The notes under the pieces are model-generated. The model did no database searches and was not told the origin of the DNA. It saw only the letters and a list, made by a program, of their open reading frames with translations. From Triticum aestivum (taxonomy: Eukaryota; Streptophyta; Magnoliopsida; Poales; Poaceae), in NCBI RefSeq assembly GCF_018294505.1, contig NC_057796.1, forward strand, positions 271,467,466-271,531,465: 64,000 bases of DNA, read 5' to 3'. This document shows positions 1 to 9,454 of the stretch, one piece after another. The number at the start of each line of letters is the position of its first letter. The first letter of the stretch is position 1. Both the position numbers and the translations under genes were made by a program.

Positions 1-2
1 AG

Positions 3-2141
3 GTGGCGGCCGTCGCAGCCTGGCCGACGCCGCACTCGCCGCGGGCTCTTCGCGGTTTTCTCGGCCTCGCCGGATACTACCGGAAGTTCATCCGGGAGTT
101 CGGCCTCATTGCGTCGCCACTCACGCGGTTGTTGCGCCGCGACGCCTTCGCCTGGGATGAGGAGGCGACAGCAGCATTCGAGGCCCTCAAGGGGGCCCTC
201 ACGACGGGGCCCGTTCTTCAGATGCCGGATTTTGACCGCCCCTTCGTGGTGGACTGTGACGCCTCGGGAGCCGGGTTCGACGCCGTGCTTCATCAGGGCG
301 ATGGTCCTCTCGCCTTCTTCAGCCGGCCCTTCGCTCCGCGCCATCTTAAGCTCGCGGCGTACGAGCGGGAGCTCATTGGCTTGGTGCAGGCCGTGCGCCA
401 TTGGCGGCCCTATCTGTGGGGCCGGTCTTTCCAGATTCGCACGGACCACTACAGTCTCAAGTTCTTGCTGGACCAGAGGCTCTCGACCGTGCCGCAGCAC
501 CAGTGGATTAGCAAGCTCTTCGGCTTCGATTTCTCCGTCGAGTACCGCCCGGGTCGTCTTAATACTGTGGCCGACGCCTTGTCGCGCCGCGACTCCGACC
601 TCGACTCCACCGTCGGCGCCGCCGAGGGGACGGCGTTGTGCATCCGCTCCGGGCCCACCTTCGGCCTCTTCGCCGAGATTCGCCGGGCGACGGCGACCGC
701 TGCCGACGCGGTCCTCCTTCGGCAGCAGCTGGCTGCCGGCGACCTGGAGGAGCCTTGGCGCTTCACGGACGGCCTGCTCCTCCATGGGCGCCGCGTTTTT
801 GTTCCGGCACATGATGATCTTCGTCACCAGGTCATGTTGCTGGCCCACTCGGCTGGTCATGAGGGTGTGCAGAAAACCCTCCATCGTCTACGCGCCGACT
901 TCTACATTCCTGGTGATCGTGCCTTAGTCCGTGACTGGGTGCGATCTTGCATGACATGCCAGCGCAACAAGACGGAGACATTACGGCCGGCTGGTCTGCT
1001 TCAGCCTTTGGACGTGCCGTCTCAGGTCTGGGCAGATATCTCCATGGACTTCATCGAGGGCCTTCCCAAGGTGGGCGGCAAATCAGTCATTCTCACTGTG
1101 GTCGACCGCTTCTCCAAGTATGCCCACTTCATCGCGCTGGGGCATCCATATACTGCCGCGTCCGTGGCCCGTGCCTTCTTCGAGGGTATCGTTCGTCTTC
1201 ACGGGTTCCCCTCTTCGATTGTCAGTGATCGGGACCCGGTGTTCACAGGCCATGTTTGGCGCGACCTCTTCAGGATGGCGGGCGTCAAGCTCAGCCTGAG
1301 CACGGCCTTCCACCCACAGACGGACGGCCAATCCGAGGTGGTTAACAAGGTGATTGCCATGTATTTGCGCTATGTTACAGGTGATCGCCCTCGGGCTTGG
1401 GTGGATTGGCTCGCGTGGGCAGAGTACTGCTACAACACCTCCTATCACTCCGCCCTGCGTGCTACACCATTTGAGGTGGTCTACGGTCGGCCGCCTCCGC
1501 CTATCTTGCCGGTGGACCCGGCGACGGCGCGGACGGAGGCCGCCGGTGAGCTTATTCGCAACCATGATGAGATGCTCGCTGAGGTCCGTCAGCGTCTCCT
1601 CCAGGCCCAGCAGCTGGCCAAGCATTACTACGACGGCAACCATCGCGAGGCGGAGTTCGCGGTGGGTGATTGGGTGTGGCTGCGTCTTCTCCACCACTCT
1701 ACGCAGTCACTCGACCCGCGCGCGAAGCGCAAGCTCGGCCCTCGCTACGCCGGGCCCTTCGCCGTCTTGGAGCGCATTGGGCAGGTGGCCTATCGCCTTC
1801 AGCTTCCGGCCGGTGCTCGCATCCACGACGTTTTCCATGTGGGGCTGCTCAAGCCTTTTCGTGGAGAGCCACCGGCCGCTCCACCCGCGCTTCCTCCGAC
1901 CGCCGACGGACGTCTTCTTCCGGAGCCAGAGAAGGTGTTGCGGGCGCAGCTCCGTCGCGGGGTGTGGTTCGTTCTGATCCAGTGGGCGGGCCTTCCGGAG
2001 GAGGAGGCTACTTGGGAGCAGCGTGACGACTTCCGCCAACACTATCCAGACTTTCAGCTCGAGGACGAGCTGTTTGCGCAGGCGGGGAGAGATGTTATGA
2101 CCGGTTTAGCTTATAACCGGAGGAGGCCCACCGGGCAGTAG
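3..2141 (+). CDS. Chromovirus polyprotein, C-terminal part: RNase H, integrase, chromodomain
   Basis: The frame is open at the left edge, so this is a 5'-partial gene and the first codon is not a real start. The 712 visible residues begin in the RT connection ([14 protein letters not shown], residues ~16-29). RNase H follows with acidic residues D84, E121 and D148. The integrase zinc finger is H282, H286, C316, C319. The integrase core triad is D349, D409, E445, with the D-x35-E spacing of retroviral integrases. A chromodomain occupies ~641-692 ([10 protein letters not shown] then EEATWE). No stop or frameshift interrupts 2.1 kb and every catalytic residue is present, so the copy is young or under recent selection. 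Codons are strongly GC-rich. The stop codon lies inside the 3' LTR, so about 15 C-terminal residues are LTR-encoded. The protein would reverse-transcribe and integrate the element. Confidence 0.92.
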   Translation: MAAVAAWPTPHSPRALRGFLGLAGYYRKFIREFGLIASPLTRLLRRDAFAWDEEATAAFEALKGALTTGPVLQMPDFDRPFVVDCDASGAGFDAVLHQGDGPLAFFSRPFAPRHLKLAAYERELIGLVQAVRHWRPYLWGRSFQIRTDHYSLKFLLDQRLSTVPQHQWISKLFGFDFSVEYRPGRLNTVADALSRRDSDLDSTVGAAEGTALCIRSGPTFGLFAEIRRATATAADAVLLRQQLAAGDLEEPWRFTDGLLLHGRRVFVPAHDDLRHQVMLLAHSAGHEGVQKTLHRLRADFYIPGDRALVRDWVRSCMTCQRNKTETLRPAGLLQPLDVPSQVWADISMDFIEGLPKVGGKSVILTVVDRFSKYAHFIALGHPYTAASVARAFFEGIVRLHGFPSSIVSDRDPVFTGHVWRDLFRMAGVKLSLSTAFHPQTDGQSEVVNKVIAMYLRYVTGDRPRAWVDWLAWAEYCYNTSYHSALRATPFEVVYGRPPPPILPVDPATARTEAAGELIRNHDEMLAEVRQRLLQAQQLAKHYYDGNHREAEFAVGDWVWLRLLHHSTQSLDPRAKRKLGPRYAGPFAVLERIGQVAYRLQLPAGARIHDVFHVGLLKPFRGEPPAAPPALPPTADGRLLPEPEKVLRAQLRRGVWFVLIQWAGLPEEEATWEQRDDFRQHYPDFQLEDELFAQAGRDVMTGLAYNRRRPTGQ

Positions 2142-2439
2142 TTAGGGGCTTGGCCCACAAGTTATCTTAGGTTAATTATTATGCAAGTTATATAGGTTAT
2201 AAGTATAGGCTGTAAGACTCTTTTCGGAATTAAGCAATAAAGATATTTTCTATCCCTATTGCCCGGCTCCCAGAGGAGCCGGAACCCTAGCCGCCGCCAG
2301 CCCTAACCGCCGCCGCCCTCCTCTTCCCTCGCGACGGCGCCGACGCGCCGGAGCGCGCGCCCTCGCCCCCAACCTCCGTTGTTCTGCCCTTATAACCTAA
2401 GGAGTAGAGCCGGTAGGAACCCTAGTCCTACCACAACCA
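2093..2439 (+). repeat. 3' LTR of the chromovirus
   Basis: It starts TGTTATGACC directly after a purine-rich tract and ends CCACAACCA, keeping TG...CA ends over about 347 bp. An AATAAA-like signal (GCAATAAAG, ~2235) sits in it, and a GC-rich block follows. The 5' partner LTR is outside the window, so the right boundary is inferred from the CA end only. Confidence 0.65.
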
Positions 2440-2625
2440 TATTGTGCTTTTAGTATATATAATATATAATAGACAGATGTGGAAAGCTCGAACAGCTATT
2501 GTGCCTGCCCAACTAAAAACTGTGACCTATGAGCCATAAGATAAGGAAACTGGAGCGATCTTGTTATCATGACGTCCATCTTACTGCTTGGAGTGATTTC
2601 TTACTAAAATAAATGAGTAGCATAC
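2440..2625 (-). other. Intron 7 remnant of the GBA2-like gene
   Basis: AT-rich sequence between the chromovirus LTR and the exon 7 donor site. No exon 8 coding sequence is found here, so the next exon must lie beyond the inserted element, left of the window. Confidence 0.6.
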
Positions 2626-2726
2626 CATCATAAACAGTCCATGCTCGAGGAAACAAAGCATGGTATGTTGAACGGTCACCCCTTAATTTCCAATCCCAGG
2701 ATGATATGCCATCATCGCTAGATTTT
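2626..2726 (-). CDS. GBA2-like exon 7
   Basis: 101 nt from acceptor GATTCAG|AAAATC to donor GATGATG|GTATGC (written from ...TATGATG). The first base completes the codon begun in exon 6, across a 3.6-kb intron that contains a LINE. Encodes [19 protein letters not shown] and then PRAWTVYD. Confidence 0.9.
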
Positions 2727-5700
2727 CTGAATCAAGAAACACCAAATGATCAGTCAAGTATTTACGATACAACTGATATTAAAAGCTAGAAAGAAGAACC
2801 CCCCACAAAAGGGGGATCATGCTTGTCTATATTGTCCATATAATTGAACAGAAATAGTCTAAAGACCGGCGCATTAGGTACTGAAAGGGTTTATTACAAA
2901 AAGATCCATGGCCTTCATATGAGAAATGTGATTAGGACCGCAAATCAGTTAAATAATTAAATAATTATTTTTTATAGTAGATTGTGTCATGACTAACTCC
3001 GCCTATGTTGTCTCAACATAGCCGGTCCCAAGCCCGGGTAAAGGAGGAGGGTTGTGATAGGCTTGGCGAGCCAACGTCAAACCTCAGCCACTCTTATGGA
3101 AATGAAAACCAAAAGGACTATGTTGGGGCGTAACCCTCTTTGCGACATGCCATGAACCAGGGTGTGGTGTTAAATGGGTAAGGGCCAGGCCGTCACCCCC
3201 TTGGTGGCGCGCCGTATCTTGATTTGGATACGGTGGTAAGTGAGCAAGGATCGGGTCATCGCATCCTCAGTGGCACACTACATCGACGCCCAGGTGTAGT
3301 GAAAAGTGAGCAAGGATCTTCGCATTTGACTTGACGAGTGCGAAGGGTAAGGAAGCTAGCCAAGCCACGTAGGATCCGCTTAGGTAGTTGGAATGTAGGG
3401 TCCCTAACGGGTAAGTTACAGGAGTTAGTTGATAAAGCGACGAGGAGACGTGTTGACATCTTATGCGTACAAGAAACTAAATGGAAGGGGCAAAAGGCGA
3501 AGGAGGTGGAGGATACTGGCTTCAAGCTATAGTACACGGAGACAACTACAAACAAAAATGGAGCAGGCGTCTTGATCAACAAGAGCCTCAAGTATGGAGT
3601 GGTAGACATCAAGAGGCAAGGGGGCCGGATTATCCTGGTCAAGCTGGTAGTTTGGGACTGAGTTCTTAGTGTTATCAGCGCATATGCCCCGCAAGTAGGC
3701 CACAATGAGAGCACCAGGAGGGAGTTCTAGGTAGGCCTAGGACATGGTTAAGAGTGGGCCTATTGGCGAGAAGCTCTTCATAGGAGGGGGCCTCAATGGC
3801 CACGTGTGTATATCTAACACAGGTTTTGAAAGGGTGCATGGGGGCTTTGGTTATGGCGGCAGGAATCAAGGAGAGGATGTCTTAAGCTTTGCTTTAGCCT
3901 ATGACATCATCGTAGCTAACACCCTCTTTAAAAAGAGAGAATCCCATCTAGTGAATTTTAGTAGGGTCAACACTCTAGCCAGATTTATTTCGTCCCCGCG
4001 AGAAGAGAGGACATGTGTGCTTGCCTAGATTGTAAGGTGGTACTTGGAGAGTGTTGTCCCTCAACATAAGCTTGGTGTGGCTGACTTCAGCTTCCGGATA
4101 TGTGTCTAGAGGGATAAATGCGCCAAAGTCGCTACAACGAAGTGGTGGAAGCTCAAGGGGGTGGGGGCAGCTCAGGCTTTCAAGGAAAGGTTTATTAAAT
4201 AAGGTTCTTGGAAGGAAGGAGGTGGTGCAAACAATATGTGGATGAAGATGGCGACTTGCGTTTGGGGTGACCAGGGGAAGTAGAAGCGAAGCTAAAGATA
4301 CCTTGTGGTGGAACGATGATTTTCAGAAGGCTATTAAGGAGAAGAAAGATTGTTTCAGACGCCTACACCTGGATAGGAGTGCTGACAACATAAAGAAGTA
4401 CAAGTGGCAAAGAAGACCACAAACCGAGCGGTGAGTGAAGCAAGGGGTCGGGCGTATGAGGACCTCTACTGGCGTTTAAACATGAAGTAAGGCAAAAGGG
4501 ACATCTATAAGATGGCCAAGATCCGAGAGAGGAAGACGAGGGATGTCAACCAAGTCAAATGCATCAAAGATGGAGCAAATCGACTTTTGGTGAAGGACGA
4601 GGAGATCAAGAATAGATGGCAAGAGTACTTCGACAAACTGTTGAATGGAGAGAATAAGGGCCCTGCCATTGAGTTGGACGACTCCTTTAATGATGACAAC
4701 GACGTTTTGTGTGACGAATCCAGGAGTCCGAGGCCAAGGAGGCTTAAAAAATGATGAAAGGAGAGAAGGGCATGGGCCCTGATTGTATCCCCATTGAGTT
4801 GTGGAGATGCCTTGGAGATAGCAATACTGCAATGGTATGCCTAACTAAGCTTTTCAACCTCATTTTTCAATCAAACAAGATGCCCGAAGAATGGAGGCGG
4901 AGTATATTAGTACCAGTCTTCAAGAATAAGAGGGGTGTTCAAAATTATATTAATTACCGTGGAATTAAGTTGATGAGCCATAGAATGAAGCTATGGGAGA
5001 GTCATTGGGCATCGCTTCAGAAGAATGACAAGCGTGACAAAAAATCAGTTTGGTTTCATGCCTAGAAGGTCGACCATGGAAGTTATTTTCTTCGCACGAT
5101 AACTTATGGAGATACATGGAGCAAAAGAAGGACCTACATATTATGTTTGTTGACTTGAAAGGCCTACAATAAGAAATCGTAGAATGTCATGTGGTGGGTC
5201 TTGGAGAAACACAAAGTCCCAACAAAGTACATTACCCTCATCAAGGACATGTAAAACAATGTTGTGACAATTGTTCGAACAAGTGATGGCGACACCGATG
5301 AGTTTCCAATTAAAATAGGACTGCAACAGCCACCAAGGGTCAGCTTTGAGCCCTTATCTTTTTGCTTTGGTGGATGAGGTCACAAGGGAGATACAAAGAA
5401 ATATCCCATGGTGTTTGCTCTTTCCAGATGATGTGGTGCTAGTCGACGATAGCTGGACTGGGGTTACTAAAAAGTTAAGAGTTGTGGAGACAAACTTTGG
5501 AATCAAAAGCTTTTAGGCTTAGTAGAACTAAAACTGATTACTAGGCACAAGGAGGAGGAGGTTAGCCTTCATGGGCAGGTGGTACCTCAGAAGGACACCT
5601 TTTGATATTTGGGGTCAATACTACAGAAGGATGGTGATATCGATGAAGATGTGGGCCATCGAATCAAAGTCGGATGGATGAAGTGGCGCTATCTATAGGA

Positions 5701-6175
5701 CGGCGGTTCGACCTGCGATGTTGTATGGCGCAGAAATGTTGGCCAACAAAAAGGTGACATGTCCAAAGTTAGGTGTTGCGGAGATACGCATGCTGAGATG
5801 GATATGTGCCCACACAAGAAAGGATCATCTCTGGAATGATGATATATGTGATAGAGTTGGGATAGCACTAAGTGAAGAGATGCTTGTCCAACATCATCTG
5901 AGATGGTTTGGGCATATACAATGCAGGCCTCCAAAAGCGCCGGCGCATAGCGGAAGGATGAAGTGTGCTGATAATGTCAAGAGAGGTTGAGGTAGACCAA
6001 ACTTGACATGGGAGGAGTCCATAAGGAGAGACCTGAAGGAATGGAATATCACCAAAGAACTAGCCATGGACAGGGGCGCATGGAAGTTAGCTAGCCATGT
6101 GCCAGAACCATGACTAGGTTTCGAGATATTATGGGTTTCAACTCTAGCCTACCCCAACTTGTTTGGGACTGAAAG

Positions 6176-6206
<31 letters not shown>

Positions 6207-8684
6207 ACTGTGTCATGACTGATATATATATTCTTACATACAAAGACCGAAGAGAACATTCCATACTTGCATCCATTAGGCAGAACATCCATGGATAGAA
6301 TTTCAGGAAATTAAGAATGTGTTGTCTGACATGGCAAAAAAAACATACTTTAAACCATCATGCTGACCAGGAGCTAAAACTGAGGAGTACTTTTTGGTTC
6401 CTCCTTCTCTAGTTATAAAGATCTGCGGTGAATTAAGAACAGAATGATTAAAAAAATGAGAGGTGTATTTTAGGTAAGAAATTATACTTTTAGCAAAATC
6501 ATGCACTGCTTGCTTTGACACTCGTAGAGAACTTAAGAGTGTAGATAAAGATACATCACAAAGCTTATTTAACACGCATGGTCATGAAAAAAAAAACTTA
6601 CTTAACACATGAGGCAGAATAATCTTCAAGGGCATTTGTTTTTAGTATGGAACATGTGAGTTTTCATCAAACCTCAACAATCCAAAAACATGATGCCATT
6701 TTTAATATGTAACAAAAAGTTAGGACATTAGTATATTTTTGCTTAATTAACTAGCAGTGCATCTATGATCTATCTACCTAGTGGCTAACACAACGAGAGG
6801 GTTCTCAATAATTATGTACTGTCTGTTGGCTGATAACACCATGAAGTATCGTATTCCAAACAACTATTCCAAAGGATAATAGGGGGGGGGGGGGTAATAT
6901 AAACTACTCTGTTCCAAATTATTAGAAGTTCTAGCTTTGTCCTAAGTCAACTTTTCTTTATGTTTGACCAATTATATAGAATACATAAATCAACATGTAC
7001 ACCTCATTAGATTCATCATAAAATATTGTTCAAAATTGGGATCCATAACAATATGCATTAGAAGCAAGGAAAAAGAATGAAACTGAGAAAAAGGTAAATA
7101 TTTGAGGATATAGCATGTTTTAGCAGGGTAAAAGGTCTCAGTCACCGAAAATTGGTTTTCCATCACTGGTGACATATCACATGAACCAGGGGTTATCTGC
7201 CAATGTTTGAACTCCCCTCTAAAACCTCTTGATATGCTACCAGTCCTGAAAAGGGGAATAAATCATAAATAGGGAGTGATTGTTGGCAACAGAAATAACG
7301 GAAGCATGTTTGTGAAGTTTATCATCATGAGTTACACACACCCCATCCCACCAAGGGGTACTCCTTGTGAGGCTGATGGTTTGGTGCTCTCCCTCGTGAA
7401 TGGATCAATCGGTGCTTTCTGGAAATTGATAAATATCCATGTTAAAAGGAGCCAATAAATAAAGGTACACTTGAATGTAACAAGGTTTTCCTTACGTAGA
7501 ACATTTAGTAATATGAAATGCACAATCAGCAGGCTCTTGATACATCAGCATCCCAGACCAGGGACCCGTGTCAGCAGCTGCTGCTACAGTTTTGCCGTGA
7601 TCAGAAATTTATGTTCTTTGTTTCAATGTTCTTCTTCTTTTTATAATTTTATTTCATTTGTTTGGAATTGATTTTGGTTTGGGTTTGTATTCTGAGGCTT
7701 CTCAGTGTCTTTCTTCTAAATTCTAATACAAAATTATGTGAATTTAGATGCATGCTTAAGAAGAAAAAAGTAGTATGCCAATGCATTACCCTTCCCTGGG
7801 AAGCTTCTTCTCGAACATATGACCAAAGCCGGAGGCCAAGCTTCATCTGATGGTCAAGGGGAAAACATAATTTGGACATCTTCCTCAAGACTTCAGAAGA
7901 ATGACAACAGGGACAGTTAGTACCTCTGTTTGACAATTGCATTTTTCATACCATTTTAAAAGCTTCTCTGAACGTAACATTGAACTCCTTCAGTCTATTA
8001 GCGTGACTACTTAATTTTCTTCTCCAAGCATGTTCTGGTGGTGTACCGTCATCGAAGTCCAGCTGCAGGTGTTGCCATAAAAATCAATAAGAAACATCAG
8101 AATAATGAGGCCAGTAACAACAACAGCCTGTTGCAATTATATGATCTAACAAATCCCTATCATATTTTGGGAATGATGCCACATGTTTTACCAAAAACTA
8201 AGAATAACTCCTTTCCAAATAAAAAGAAGTCTGACGAGTCTGTGATGCCTTAATCGTGAAATTTGATCTCTTGACTGCATAAAGCCTGATAAACTGTTTT
8301 AGTACAGGTACAACTTCTGAATATTCACAGCAATACACAAAACATGCCATAAAAAATACACAAAAATAGAAGGACTCTGGATATTCAAAGCGGCCATAAT
8401 AATCAGCAACATAGCAGACTAAAATATATCAGCAAAATGCTGTTGACTTGGAGAATGTCGAATGGCGCAATATTACAATTTTGCCACCTCCCCAATACGC
8501 ACAAAGAAACAGTGTCTGCAGGCCGATTCTGACTGGCAAGTGTCAACTGATAGCAATTGATGGGAGATGATGAAGAAGGCCTCACCAGATGCAGGGTGCT
8601 CCTGCTCACTAACTCATCGCGGCGCCATGAGTGCTTCCTCCGGTAGAACAAGCTGCCGCCGGAGGAGGACTTGCCGCGGGGCAT
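2626..8684 (-). CDS. GBA2-like: Non-lysosomal glucosylceramidase (GBA2-like, GH116), N-terminal exons 1-7, 3'-partial
   Basis: This is a host gene. The family hydrolyses glucosylceramide to glucose and ceramide at cytosolic membrane faces. Seven exons join in phase without a stop: 8586-8684, 7952-8062, 7790-7846, 7342-7418, 7146-7245, 6349-6422, 2626-2726 (619 nt, ~206 residues). All six visible introns have GT...AG ends. Family landmarks in order: RRKHSW (exon 1), [10 protein letters not shown] (exon 2), [13 protein letters not shown] (exon 3), [10 protein letters not shown] and GVPLGGMG (exon 4), [20 protein letters not shown] (exon 5), [15 protein letters not shown] (exon 6), [15 protein letters not shown] (exon 7). 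Exons 4-7 fall in the GH116 N-terminal domain. The catalytic residues lie C-terminal, outside the window; the family is usually ~900-950 residues. The start was chosen for its GCCATGC context and family-like N-terminus. Intron 6 is swollen to 3.6 kb by a LINE. The gene could be functional or a recent pseudogene; only the left flank can tell. Confidence 0.9.
2983..2994. repeat. Target-site duplication of the RTE LINE, left copy
   Basis: TGTGTCATGACT, identical to 6209-6220. Confidence 0.9.
3338..6060 (+). pseudogene. RTE LINE polyprotein remnant (endonuclease and reverse transcriptase)
   Basis: The APE-type endonuclease start is readable at 3338-3532 ([15 protein letters not shown], then [12 protein letters not shown], with the E of the active site). 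A central piece is at 3744-4028. RT pieces are at 4512-5065 ([15 protein letters not shown], then [17 protein letters not shown]). The RT catalytic box reads LFPDDVVLV near 5418-5444 where the family has FADD, so alanine is replaced by proline. The C-terminal domain is at 5718-5990 (MLYGAEML, then LRWFGHI). At least six frame breaks separate these pieces, so no enzyme can be made. Confidence 0.85.
6179..6206 (+). repeat. (TTG)n tail of the RTE LINE
   Basis: Nine TTG units. Short-repeat tails instead of poly(A) are typical of RTE LINEs. It encodes a spurious poly-Asn run on the minus strand. Confidence 0.9.
6209..6220. repeat. Target-site duplication of the RTE LINE, right copy
   Basis: TGTGTCATGACT, identical to 2983-2994, directly after the (TTG)n tail. 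Confidence 0.9.
6349..6422 (-). CDS. GBA2-like exon 6
   Basis: 74 nt from acceptor CCGCAG|ATCTTT to donor TTTAAA|GTATGT. Encodes IFITREGG and [15 protein letters not shown], and ends two bases into a lysine codon. Confidence 0.92.
6899..7045. repeat. Stowaway-like MITE fragment in intron 5
   Basis: The left terminus CTACTCTGTTCCAAATTATT and the following GTTTGACCAA resemble one end of a mariner-derived grass MITE. The opposite terminal inverted repeat is not seen, so the copy is truncated or strongly decayed. A run of 12-13 G residues precedes it near 6883. Confidence 0.45.
7146..7245 (-). CDS. GBA2-like exon 5
   Basis: 100 nt from acceptor TTTTCAG|GACTGG to donor TTTTCG|GTGACT. The first base completes the split glycine codon of exon 4. 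Encodes [20 protein letters not shown] and then SPVMENQFS. Confidence 0.92.
7342..7418 (-). CDS. GBA2-like exon 4
   Basis: 77 nt from acceptor TTCCAG|AAAGCA to donor ATGGG|GTGTGT, ending in phase 2. Encodes [12 protein letters not shown] and GVPLGGM, the best-conserved motif of the GH116 N-terminus. Confidence 0.92.
7790..7846 (-). CDS. GBA2-like exon 3
   Basis: 19 codons between acceptor CCATCAG|ATGAAG and donor GGAAGG|GTAATG. Encodes [19 protein letters not shown], a highly conserved family segment. Confidence 0.9.
7952..8062 (-). CDS. GBA2-like exon 2
   Basis: 37 codons between acceptor CCTGCAG|CTGGAC and donor AAAATG|GTATGA, phase 0 at both ends. Encodes [16 protein letters not shown] near its start. 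It is too short and too spliced to show as a long open frame. Confidence 0.88.
8586..8684 (-). CDS. GBA2-like exon 1
   Basis: 33 codons from ATG at 8684. The donor is CATCTG|GTGAGG, phase 0. The exon is GC-rich, as first exons of grass genes often are, and contains RRKHSW. Confidence 0.85.
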
Positions 8685-9060
8685 GGCGGAATCCCAGGTT
8701 TATTTCGAAAAATAAACTGGTGCTGGTAGTATTAGTTGAGGGCAGCTTGGATAGGGTCAACCGAGATTGGTCTTCAAGAGGGAAAATTTTCGTTGGATTC
8801 GATTCTTGAAAACAAAGAAAAAGACGAGAGCAAAGACGAACAAACAATACAAGCAAACTATGGCGAACAACCCTTGCTTTCCAGCAGAGGGAACCACGTC
8901 CGCATGGGACGGCACCAGAAGATGGGAGAAGGAGGCTGACGAGGAGAAGAGGCGAAGGATTCCGGCGGAGGAGGAGAGAGGACTTTATTGGGGAAGACTG
9001 CCGCGTGCCGGCCCGCCCACATTCAATATACCTATTTTACTCCCTTTGTTCCATTTTTTT
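8685..9060 (-). promoter_or_regulatory. 5' UTR and proximal promoter of the GBA2-like gene
   Basis: Reading leftwards on the minus strand: a TATATT-like element near 9026-9031, then a pyrimidine-rich CTCCTCCTCC stretch typical of grass 5' UTRs, then about 280 nt of leader to the ATG at 8684. The TATA assignment is tentative. Two nested MITEs lie immediately upstream. Confidence 0.5.
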
Positions 9061-9080
9061 TAAAGCACATTTGTTCCATA

Positions 9081-9311
9081 CTCCCTCCGTTACTAAATAC
9101 TCCCTCCGTTACTAAATATTTGTCTTTTTAGAGATTTCAAATAGACTACCATATATAGACATATAGAGTATAGATTCACTCATTTTACTTCATATGTAGT
9201 CACTTATTGAAATCTCTAGAAAGACAAATATTTATGAACGGAGGGAGTAGATGACTCAACTTTGTATTAATTTTAGTACAAAGTTGAGTCATCTATTTTG
9301 AAACGGAGGGA
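9081..9311. mobile_element. Stowaway MITE (outer), split by a second MITE
   Basis: The outer element is 9081-9097 (CTCCCTCCGTTACTAAA) plus 9250-9311, ending TTTTGAAACGGAGGGA. The inner part carries a near-palindrome of GATGACTCAACTTTGTA around 9250-9294. Its ends are Stowaway terminal inverted repeats. It lies 397 bp upstream of the GBA2-like ATG. Confidence 0.8.
9100..9247. mobile_element. Stowaway MITE (inner)
   Basis: 148 bp with inverted ends CTCCCTCCGTTACTAAATAT and ATATTTATGAACGGAGGGAG. Subterminal TTTGTCTTT...AAAGACAAA and AGAGATTTCA...TGAAATCTCT arms pair. It is flanked by TA at 9098-9099 and 9248-9249, the Stowaway target duplication. Confidence 0.88.
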
Positions 9312-9444
9312 ATATATATTAATAAAAATGTAGTAGTATAAAGTTACTAAATCAACAACATTTAATTTAAAACAAAGTAAGTACCTTTTAAACAAACAGG
9401 CTAAATAAATGTGCGTTCCTACATGATGTAACAATATTAAAAAG
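9312..9444. other. AT-rich intergenic sequence
   Basis: No coding frame or element ends are seen. It is the left flank of the L1-type LINE insertion. Confidence 0.5.
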
Positions 9445-9454
9445 GACGTCCATA
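9445..9454. repeat. Target-site duplication of the L1-type LINE, left copy
   Basis: GACGTCCATA, repeated at 55032-55041 behind the short poly(A). Confidence 0.75.

Larger units (their letters stand above)
1..2439 (+). mobile_element. Ty3/Gypsy chromovirus, 3' part (internal region plus 3' LTR)
   Basis: The element enters from the left edge of the window, so its 5' LTR, gag, protease and most of RT are not visible. Order seen: end of RT, RNase H, integrase, chromodomain, polypurine tract (about 2081-2092), 3' LTR (2093-2439). The short LTR and the terminal chromodomain suggest a Reina-like chromovirus, which is an inference. It lies on the plus strand, antisense to the GBA2-like gene whose exon 7 starts only 187 bp to the right, so it most likely sits in intron 7 of that gene. 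Confidence 0.85.
2995..6208 (+). mobile_element. RTE-clade LINE, full-length but decayed, in intron 6 of the GBA2-like gene
   Basis: The body starts AACTCCGCCTATGTTGTC, the 5' leader known from plant RTE elements, and ends in a (TTG)n tail after CCCCAACTTGTTTGGGACTG. At ~3.2 kb it is the usual RTE length. It is bounded by a perfect 12-bp target-site duplication. It lies antisense to the host gene. Stops and frameshifts throughout show that it is old. Confidence 0.9.

Noticed and set aside
6091..6288. Poly-Asn protein on the minus strand
   Set aside because: It is the translation of the (TTG)n tail of the RTE LINE.
7332..7523. Intact 63-codon frame as a separate small gene
   Set aside because: It is exon 4 of the GBA2-like gene read through into both introns.
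9081..9099. Recent tandem duplication of CTCCCTCCGTTACTAAA
   Set aside because: Explained by one Stowaway MITE inserting in the end of another, with TA flanks.
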